Source: Branchiostoma lanceolatum (taxonomy: Eukaryota > Chordata > Leptocardii > Amphioxiformes > Branchiostomatidae). From it: a stretch of 64,000 nt of DNA. Positions 58,301 to 64,000 of this stretch are shown here, piece after piece. Made by a program: the position numbers and the translations under genes. The notes under the pieces are model-generated. The model was given only the letters and a program-made list of their open reading frames with translations. It searched no databases and was not told the origin of the DNA. The stretch lies in NCBI RefSeq assembly GCF_035083965.1, contig NC_089725.1:25615925-25679924 (forward strand), in the 5' to 3' direction. How positions within the stretch are numbered: the first letter of the stretch is position 1; each line of letters opens with the position of its first letter.

Positions 58301-61300
58301 TGAACCTGTAAATACTGTACATAGCGTCTGTCTTCTCTGTCACGACCAGTAGAAGATTAGCTCATCTGTTCAATGAGTTCATTTGGGCTAAACTGATTCG
58401 AGATCATTTTCCTTTCCTTTCCTTGTTAGGATTTACTCTGTTTCTCAAATAAATACTAGATATGTCTGTCACATATTACTAGCCTAAAGGCCGATTGCAT
58501 TGTATATGGTTTAGAGATCCCTGGCTTCCTCTTGGACCTCATATCCCTACCTGTACTGATGCAACTATTCTTGAGATATGACGATAACAACAAGACACTG
58601 TACATGTGACTAACACAAGATATTCTCCAATTAACAAAGATAAGATTATAGACTTACTTTTCATGCCATTTTTTCAACTACATCTTTCGTCTAAGTCATA
58701 AATACACTGTAGTTTGATTAAAAAGATACCGATATGTCTACGTGAACATATGATCTTTGTCACTGCTGCCAGCACACCGTTGCTAGGTACCGGCCAAGTG
58801 TGTAGGTGAGCTTCATCAACATGTATAACATGACAGTTGATTGTCTACAGCCAGATTCCAGACAATTTTTCTTCAGACAGAATGCGTTGGCTTGTTTTAG
58901 CACATGACAGTTTGCCGTTTGCAGAAGGAGGGAAGGTGATCTCTAAATGCTCGGTCTTATCTTATAGCTGGCACTTTAGGCACTCCTATAACATTCAATG
59001 TTGCAGTGTTTCTCAAGATCTCCCTGTATTTAAGTCAGAACAGTGATCAGTATTGATCACTAGCAGACACTGAAGTTCATTTAAGCTAAACCGGTTGGAG
59101 ATCACTACTCTTTATCGCTTTTTTGCTTCAACATGGCATCGCCTCGATTGCTTTTGCTTCTTGCTATCGGATCTTTCTGGGCAACATGTATTTGTCTGCC
59201 AACGGAATGTACAATCAAGAGGTGGGCGAACTGGGCTTCTGTAGGGACGTCGGTTGAATGTAAGCTTCTGAATCTCATCATGTTTCCCAACGACATACCG
59301 GAGGATGTTGAGAAGCTCAGTGTTGCTTACAACGACATTGGAAACATCACTTACCTCCCGTCGCTTCCGCTACTGTACAGCCTAGAACTGAGCTGGAACT
59401 GCATCAAGACTTTGTCCTGGATGTCACTTCGTAACTTGCCAGAACTGAGAACTCTCGAACTGCAAAGTAACAAACTGCGGACCGTGGAACTGGATACCGT
59501 CATTGAGTATCTTCCGAAGCTGAAGTTTGTAAATCTAGGTTACAACAAACTTGCATTCTTCTCTCAATACCAGTTGGGATGGCCACAAATGGACACGACA
59601 GTCATCCACGGGAACCCGCTACGCTGCGATTGCGACCTGTACTGGCTCGTTCTCAAGATGAACTGTTTACAGGCTTGCAGGGGGAGTGGTGAGGCCTGTT
59701 GCTTGTCATGTGATGCCTGCTTCTTAACTAAAAACCAGAAACCTGATTCTCTCTGCCACAGTCCCAGTCGACTGCATCTGCGGTCTTTGTTAAACAAGTC
59801 GACTCTGACGTTGATGAACTGTGGATCACACCAGCCTACTGCAAGTACCATCACTAATGCAGCTGCCTCAGCAACAAAGGCAACAGAGGGAGCTATGAGC
59901 GAGTCACGCAACACTGTTTTCAGCAGTAGTGTGGAAAATAACATCACACAAGCCCTGCCATGGAGAGGGGTAAGCACAGACAATTCAAACAAGGACGACA
60001 ACTCGACAATGGTGAAAACAAGTACTTTCCATCCTGACTCAAAGGCAAAGGTCGGGAAGGAGCAAGGAATTTTTTACATCGTCGCCTTCGTAGTTACAAT
60101 TTTGCTAATCTTGATGTTCATCGTCAGCTTTCTTCGTCTTGTGGCGAAACACAAGTTGTGCTGCGAACATCGTAAAGATGTCAATCATCACTCAGTCGAC
60201 TTACATCACGTCACTCCCCCAGCTGTAAAATCCGTCTCCCATAGCAACTCAGTTGGAGCTGTCAATCATGTTGGTCCACCTGTCAATCCAATCATAAATG
60301 TACCAACAACAGTAGACCTTGTCAATCAAGTCAGACCAACAACAGTAAATCCTACATACAACAGTATCTCTTCAGGAAGTGTCAATTATGATCATCAAGC
60401 TGTTAACCAGACTACACCACCAATAGTAAACTCTGCATCTGACGATGTCGAAGATATTGAAGATGATGAGATCACACCGTACGAAGGCTCTGTTTCTAGA
60501 ATGTACGACAAAGATGATAGTCGAGAAGCCATCCTTGTTAATCGTCATTCTACCATTACATAAAAGAGGGACTGTCTGCATTGCAACTTTGTGCATTAGC
60601 CACTCTATGTATATTCATAATTCATTTTCCTTTTTTCACAAACAAAATAGATTGCAAACTGTATTTCTTGTAATCTTTGTGTACAAGCAGTAAGCATGTT
60701 GCTTAAGGAAGAGTGCACTTTTTGTGTGCATCTACATGATTGCATGCACCAATTTTGTACTGGTTTCACATACATGTATGTCAGTGGCGAGAAGATCAAA
60801 TACCATCACATGAACTTGCCGTAATCTAGAATGTACAGGAAATGTGATACTCAAGAAACCATCCTTGGTGATCCATAGTAAGTCGTCCTACCAGCACATG
60901 AAAGATGGACTTAACTAGTATCTATTTTGCAACTTTGTACAAAGGTTACTTTAGGCACTGACAAAAGACAGTGGATCCTGTCTGAACGTTTCCAAGTTTT
61001 ATCCAGTTGCTTGAGTAATAGTTACCTTGCGTATCTTATTACCTGGATGTCTAACCTTCATTGACGCATAATTCATGAATTGTTTCTAGTTTTCAACGAG
61101 CCCCAATCGGGCATAAAGTTACAATAAAGGTCTTAATTCATTCATGCAGCTATGTACTTCGAGTACTTTTTCGTTTATACATGTATATGTTTTGCACCAG
61201 ATAAACATGTATACCAGACAAAATATATGTGGGAGGTAAAGCAGACATGAAGCAGACACATTTCATTTCTCTTCTCAGAAAAAGTGCCCAATCTAATTTG

Positions 61301-63669
61301 AAGTGTAAGAAAATCAGATTGGTTCTCTGATTGCACTACATGTCAGATTACATAACAGCAAGTAAACTTCAACTTCAAGGCAACAAATTTTTATTTTTTT
61401 TCCAAACCAGTCAAGAATTGATGTGTGCAGTGATGTCATTCATGAAATTAACTTGCTGTTGCCTAAGTTCAAGCTGCACAAGATCAGATTGTAAGGTTTG
61501 ATCCACTCGCATTGACATAGACCCCTACTCTTATCAACAAGTATGGTGGTATGCTGTAATGTGCAGGACATCTGCCTTTAACGTTGCATCCCATCCAGGA
61601 GGATGTCCCTAACCTAACCTAGCCCCAACTCTTTTAATGAAACGTTCTTCATCATTGGTATCAAAATTTTACTTTTCCTCTGTACACAACACCCTGAGCT
61701 GTTGATATTGTTGAATTTTACCAATGATTTAGAGCTATCCTGTGTTTTTGTCCCCAGGATTGTGCAAGAGTTCCACCCATCCCGACTGTTCCTGTCCCAG
61801 CTGGGCTTCCTGTCACTGGATGGACTCAAGGTTAGACTAGTTCTGAAATCCTGTTTAATCAGGATAGCATGCTGTTTTATTCATGGATTAGGTTGACAAT
61901 AACCATCAAAACTGGTATGTGCAAACTGCATGATAATGATGTGGAGCAAAAATAAGGATTTGCCCTTCTTCCATTGAAATATTCATGGTGCATGGTATTC
62001 TGATTTAGTGTACATTGTAACTCTTAAGATGTATTACGGTTGTACAGAAAATTCAAAAGGAAAAATCGGTTACACAGACTGCTATCAAACAATTATACCC
62101 ATGCTAAGTACAGATTCTGAATGTCCTCCTAACCCCAACATCTATGCTTCAGTTAATTAACATAAATAAGATTGTACTCATAACATAATTATGTATGTGC
62201 ATGTATGTCATTTGCAACTTACAGTTTGTCAAGAAATTGTATGCAGTGAACATGGTTTAATGCAACATTGACCAATAATGTAGCATTAGTTGCTTGTACT
62301 AAATCATAAATGCCTATGATATAACGGCTGTGCCTACCCCCACAGAGTGCTCCCAACAGCCCTCTGCCGGCCCTGATAGCCCTGGACTCCAAGGTCACAA
62401 CCTTTCACCTGGACCTGGAGCTGCTGGACAGCATCCCTGTCCGCAACTTCGACACCGTCTTCGTGTTCTATGTCAAGTGTGGACAGAAGACAGCGACAGA
62501 CATCCTCAACAATGTGGTAGTTGTATTACACAATAAAAAAAACCTCAACTCCTTGGACCCTGTAGTTACAGTATTTTCTGCACTGAAGGACATAAGAGAA
62601 TGAAAACAAAATTCAGTACTGTTAAGTCTCTAAAGGGGAGGCACTTTTAAAACTTTTCAGGTTGCAAGCAGGTGTCCCAGACAGACGCCAAAGTCGAGTT
62701 GTGTATGTTATAGAAATAAAAATACTTATTTTTTAACAAGCATCTATCTGGGAAGAAATTGTACAACTGCTCATGTCAACTATATGTACCTGGTAAGCCA
62801 CCCAAAGGCAGGACAGGGGGCATATGTATGTACATTAATCGGATTTTTTCCCTTGAACGTTTCCAATTCAGGGGTGCATAGTTTACGTTATTGGGATGCA
62901 CACACCATTGGAAAATTTACAATAGATCATGTAATTTTTTACCAATTCCAACCCCTCCAGGAGGCAGCGGAGAATGTGCAGCCCCAGTTCCTGGAGTTCC
63001 TGCGTTCTCTGGGCTGGCCGGTGGAGGTGGGGCGACACCCCGGGTGGACTGGACACGTCAGCACCAGCTGGAAACTGGCCGCTGATGATGACGTCTTCGA
63101 TGGTAGGCAGTGGGCGTTCTCATTAGATACAGCCAAACCTGTTCAAGGGACCACCTCCACATAAGGAACACCTGGCAAATGTGACCACGTTTTGATAGTC
63201 CCTTCGATAATTTTTCCCAACACTAGTGTAAGCCTACTTATAGTGACCACATGTCCACATAGATTTTCTTATCATTTCTTATCTGTCAGAGTTGTACTAA
63301 GTGTTCGTATCTTCCAGTTGTTTTTTCCGTGAAGAATTATTGATGGGACTTTGAACCAAGAAAATAGATTAAGTTGTTGTCATCTTTGTTTACAAGCAGC
63401 AAGCATGTTCCTAGATATTGCTGCATAAGTGAAGATTGCACTGTGTTGGTGTATCTACATGATGTATACACCACAGTAATCTAGCATAATGTCTTGATCC
63501 ATTCTTATCCCATCCATTTTCGTAGACTCAACCCCAGTGGCTGATGGGACAGGAGGTAGCCTTTTCAATGGTGACAAGCAAGTGCTGTATTATGGGGACA
63601 TCAGCTCAGAGGTGGCCTTTGTGGTGCCCTCTGGCAGCAGGCAAGGGAACTGCAGGGACCAGCTGCCAG
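40758..63669 (+). CDS. RALGAPB: Ral GTPase-activating protein subunit beta (3' end off window)
   Basis: Coding exons: 40758-40958, 41613-41808, 42067-42231, 42740-42973, 43359-43619, 43958-44089, 44633-44854, 45269-45489, 46181-46326, 50328-50425, 50746-50880, 51324-51417, 51927-51964, 52272-52340, 53305-53445, 53862-54028, 54929-54988, 55244-55354, 55780-55954, 56442-56533, 56820-56944, 57316-57495, 61758-61830, 62346-62516, 62961-63102, 63526-63669. They total 3793 nt (1264 codons plus one base) without a frame break. RALGAPB is the regulatory partner that activates the catalytic alpha subunits to inactivate Ral GTPases; this is family knowledge. Matches to remembered human sequence run from MYSEW.SL through [47 protein letters not shown] and [12 protein letters not shown]. 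About 230 C-terminal residues remain beyond the window. The Met at 40758 matches the family; an in-frame upstream GTG was ignored. Confidence 0.96.
45541..45770 (-). repeat. tRNA-derived SINE, reverse orientation
   Basis: On the minus strand the unit begins AATGGCTGAGTGGTTAGAC, a recognisable tRNA A-box head. It continues through a body with GTACCTGACTTTTAAG and ends near CCCACTGCC. It lies in RALGAPB intron 8. No intact tRNA cloverleaf is expected. Confidence 0.6.
46456..47863 (+). repeat. Older host repeat interrupted by the pogo-like element
   Basis: The left part ends GATGAAGGTTAGACATCCAG and the right part resumes ATAAGAAAC.. and AGTTACTCAAGCAACTGG. The two halves are contiguous, in reverse orientation, in the copy at 60999-61062. 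A further AGTTACTCAAGCAACTGG lies at 53818-53839. The right half may extend to about 48075. Confidence 0.75.
46506..47820. mobile_element. Non-autonomous pogo/Tigger-like DNA transposon
   Basis: The 1315-bp element starts CAGTCAAACCTGACCAAGGC and ends with the inverted GCCTAGGCAGGTTTGACTG. It is flanked by TA on both sides (46504-46505 and 47821-47822). Subterminal GGTCGCC/GGCGACC motifs repeat many times. There is no long open frame, so it is non-autonomous. TIRs starting CAGT with TA duplication fit the pogo branch of Tc1/mariner. Its site is proved by an empty paralogous copy at 60999-61062. Confidence 0.88.
48261..48468 (+). repeat. Perfect 104-bp tandem duplication in RALGAPB intron 9
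   Basis: The unit TGCATTTACATCAAACATTT through CCAATGTCAAAAT runs 48261-48364 and again 48365-48468 with no difference noticed. Identity indicates a recent duplication. Open frames spanning it are artefacts. Confidence 0.97.
50328..57495 (+). CDS. RALGAPB: RALGAPB central exons 10-22
   Basis: Thirteen mostly small exons (38-180 nt). Exons 12-14 encode a Glu/Gln-rich low-complexity loop ([18 protein letters not shown]) where vertebrates have a Ser/Gly-rich one. Conserved blocks before and after are [56 protein letters not shown] and EQPLGNEQ. The 38-nt exon at 51927-51964 is too short for an open-frame search and is supported by phase and splice sites. Confidence 0.9.
52990..53040 (+). repeat. 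CATA and ACTC microsatellites
   Basis: ATACATACATACATACA is followed by ACTTACTCACTCACTCACTC. The pair lies in RALGAPB intron 14 and has no coding sense. Confidence 0.8.
53185..53255 (+). repeat. Dispersed repeat fragment with GGGCCCCCTAG module
   Basis: ATTGGGCCCCCTAGTGTC, then TGGTACTGCAGCAGGACTTC and TTTTGACATCTC, match the modules near 19321 and 19455. It is a short fragment in RALGAPB intron 14. Confidence 0.65.
54119..54692. mobile_element. MITE with about 70-bp terminal inverted repeats
   Basis: The left end GGCCCAATTTACACTTGT and the right end ACAAGTGTAAATTGGGCC are exact inverted copies. The inversion continues inward through CTGTAGTACTACACATGGTA and GTCTACTACTGTAGTAGA-type sequence. 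TTG flanks both sides (54116-54118, 54693-54695), a possible 3-bp target duplication as in PIF/Harbinger elements. It has no coding capacity and sits in RALGAPB intron 16. Confidence 0.8.
55617..55740 (+). repeat. Dispersed repeat, copy 1 (GTGACCACTTTTTGAT family)
   Basis: GCCAATGTGACCACTTTTTG, then GGTCTCTTGGATACTTTTTC, and CAGTGATCACCTGTCCATAT closely match 63155-63270. It lies just upstream of RALGAPB exon 19. Confidence 0.7.
57535..57803 (+). repeat. tRNA-derived SINE
   Basis: A tRNA-like head (GGTCTTGTAGCTAGGGTTGA) carries a B-box GGTTCTAATCC at 57583-57593. The body contains GAAATGAGTACCTAGCTTCG and the tail CTTATCGAAAAGAGTAGGGG, then GTGAGTGGATCAAG. The tail is shared with the SINE at 58111 and, inverted, with 61490-61612. 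It lies in RALGAPB intron 22. Confidence 0.75.
58111..58345 (+). repeat. tRNA-derived SINE with intact A and B boxes
   Basis: The head GTAGTCCAGTGGTTAGCGAT is an A-box and GGTTCGATTCC (58164-58174) is a B-box with perfect polymerase III consensus. The tail CTTATCGAAAAGAGCTAGGG matches the preceding SINE. It is upstream of the nested LRR gene. Confidence 0.85.
59027..59033 (+). promoter_or_regulatory. TATA-like box of the nested LRR gene
   Basis: TATTTAA lies 100 bp upstream of the LRR ATG. Together with the absence of introns it suggests the nested gene has its own promoter. A perfect 8-bp inverted repeat (AGTGATCA / TGATCACT, 59042-59061) lies between it and the ATG. Confidence 0.4.
59133..60563 (+). 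CDS. Leucine-rich-repeat single-pass membrane protein nested in RALGAPB intron 22
   Basis: One exon encodes 476 residues. A signal peptide ([17 protein letters not shown]) ends near residue 22. An LRRNT-like Cys region follows, then about four or five LRRs at 55-170 ([42 protein letters not shown]) and an LRRCT ([13 protein letters not shown]) with extra cysteines ([10 protein letters not shown]). A Ser/Thr/Asn-rich stalk with NxS/T sites leads to one membrane helix at about 312-337. The cytoplasmic tail (about 140 residues) repeats V-N-P/H-x motifs and ends acidic ([10 protein letters not shown]). The layout is that of a neuronal or immune LRR receptor; ligand unknown. It is on the same strand as its host and likely has its own promoter. 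I cannot name an orthologue. Confidence 0.92.
   Translation: MASPRLLLLLAIGSFWATCICLPTECTIKRWANWASVGTSVECKLLNLIMFPNDIPEDVEKLSVAYNDIGNITYLPSLPLLYSLELSWNCIKTLSWMSLRNLPELRTLELQSNKLRTVELDTVIEYLPKLKFVNLGYNKLAFFSQYQLGWPQMDTTVIHGNPLRCDCDLYWLVLKMNCLQACRGSGEACCLSCDACFLTKNQKPDSLCHSPSRLHLRSLLNKSTLTLMNCGSHQPTASTITNAAASATKATEGAMSESRNTVFSSSVENNITQALPWRGVSTDNSNKDDNSTMVKTSTFHPDSKAKVGKEQGIFYIVAFVVTILLILMFIVSFLRLVAKHKLCCEHRKDVNHHSVDLHHVTPPAVKSVSHSNSVGAVNHVGPPVNPIINVPTTVDLVNQVRPTTVNPTYNSISSGSVNYDHQAVNQTTPPIVNSASDDVEDIEDDEITPYEGSVSRMYDKDDSREAILVNRHSTIT
60999..61062 (-). repeat. Host-repeat copy representing the empty pogo site
   Basis: On the minus strand this reads GAAGGTTAGACATCCAGGTA, then ATAAGATACGC, then ATTACTCAAGCAACTGGATA. 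It equals the two flanks of the pogo-like element joined at a single TA. It lies in the 3' untranslated region of the LRR gene. Confidence 0.85.
61123..61128 (+). terminator. Candidate polyadenylation signal of the LRR gene
   Basis: AATAAA occurs 560 nt past the LRR stop, in ATAAAGTTACAATAAAGGTC. It is the first clear plus-strand hexamer. It also falls within the transcribed strand of RALGAPB intron 22. Confidence 0.55.
61490..61612 (-). repeat. SINE tail fragment, reverse orientation
   Basis: TTGATCCACTCGCATTG, then CCCCTACTCTTATC, is the reverse complement of the tail of the SINE at 57535. The tRNA-like head is missing, so it is a truncated copy. Confidence 0.65.
61758..63669 (+). CDS. RALGAPB: RALGAPB Rap/Ran-GAP-like domain exons 23-26
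   Basis: These exons encode the start of the C-terminal GAP-like fold: [56 protein letters not shown] then TGHVSTSW, and [19 protein letters not shown]. In the family the beta subunit is considered non-catalytic and works by supporting the alpha subunit. The domain is cut by the window edge after the donor at 63670. Confidence 0.93.
63155..63270 (+). repeat. Dispersed repeat, copy 2 (GTGACCACGTTTTGAT family)
   Basis: GCAAATGTGACCACGTTTTG, then AGTCCCTTCGATAATTTTTC, and GTGACCACATGTCCACATAG match the copy at 55617. The preceding CAGCCAAACCTGTTCAAGGG, then ACCACC, resembles the TIR of the pogo-like element, so the family may be related to it. Confidence 0.65.
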
Positions 63670-64000
63670 GTGAGAATGATTTACAGGCTCGTTCAGAACC
63701 AATCAGTCCTCCAAATCTCTGAAAATCCTGTTACTTAGGGTGGACTGTTTCCAGATGTGGATTGGCAAGGTTTGTATTCCTTTTTTGACCTGCTCACTTG
63801 TACTCTATTTTCAGCTAAAATAGCCTGGCAGCTGCATCATGCCTGCCTTTGGTTTTTGTGTTACTTGCTACAAGTATGTTTTGAGCCATGGATGAGCCTT
63901 TGGATTAGATTGAATTTTTAGACAAATACTTGATCTACAATAGATGTAGACAATGAGGAACATTTGTGTATTTGTGGATCAGGGTGTTTGGTTTTACTTA

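Noticed and set aside
1..64000. CRISPR array, prokaryotic operon, rRNA gene or viral genome
   Set aside because: No regularly spaced direct repeats with unique spacers, no ribosome-binding operon layout, and all recognised genes are spliced or typical animal genes.

Overview
The window is eukaryotic nuclear DNA. It has long introns with GT/AG boundaries, animal-type gene families, tRNA-derived SINEs, many small foldback elements and AATAAA signals. The gene content and repeat style point to an invertebrate chordate, most likely an amphioxus (Branchiostoma). That species call is inference from family resemblance, not from a marker gene. All gene models were built by hand from splice sites, reading-phase continuity and remembered family architecture. 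Every exon chain listed keeps frame from end to end.

Layout. (1) 387-1205 (-): first coding exon of a TRIM9/TRIM67-type RING/double B-box E3 ligase; the rest lies off the left edge. (2) 2970-10012 (+): a complete nine-exon APMAP / strictosidine-synthase-like gene, head to head with TRIM9. (3) 12509-25920 (-), 'TRIM-A': RING, B-box, coiled coil, a very large Ser/Arg/Asp-rich exon and a PRY/SPRY exon. (4) 29539-34545 (-), 'TRIM-B': a second RING, B-box, coiled-coil, SPRY gene with matching intron phases, evidently a tandem paralogue of TRIM-A. (5) 37239-39302 (-): an intronless BTB-BACK-Kelch gene with a Tyr/Asp-rich N-terminus. (6) 40758 to beyond the right edge (+): RALGAPB, the beta subunit of the Ral GTPase-activating complex; 26 coding exons are resolved. 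(7) 59133-60563 (+): an intronless leucine-rich-repeat transmembrane gene nested in a RALGAPB intron.

Three of the genes are ubiquitin-ligase components of the RING/B-box type and one is a probable Cullin-3 adaptor (BTB-Kelch), so the left two thirds is a ubiquitin-ligase-rich neighbourhood. RALGAPB and the Kelch gene diverge from one roughly 1.45 kb interval that carries ETS-like and YY1-like motifs.

The strongest candidate novelty is TRIM-A. Its 1146-nt disordered exon is phase 1-1, so skipping it keeps frame, and it sits exactly where TRIM-B has nothing. A 136-bp tandem duplication has copied its splice acceptor, and use of the outer copy would truncate the protein. A second strong observation is a pogo/Tigger-like element at 46506-47820 whose TA insertion site can be proved inside the window, because an empty copy of the host repeat lies at 60999-61062. 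The introns also hold several unrelated foldbacks, SINEs and recent tandem duplications.
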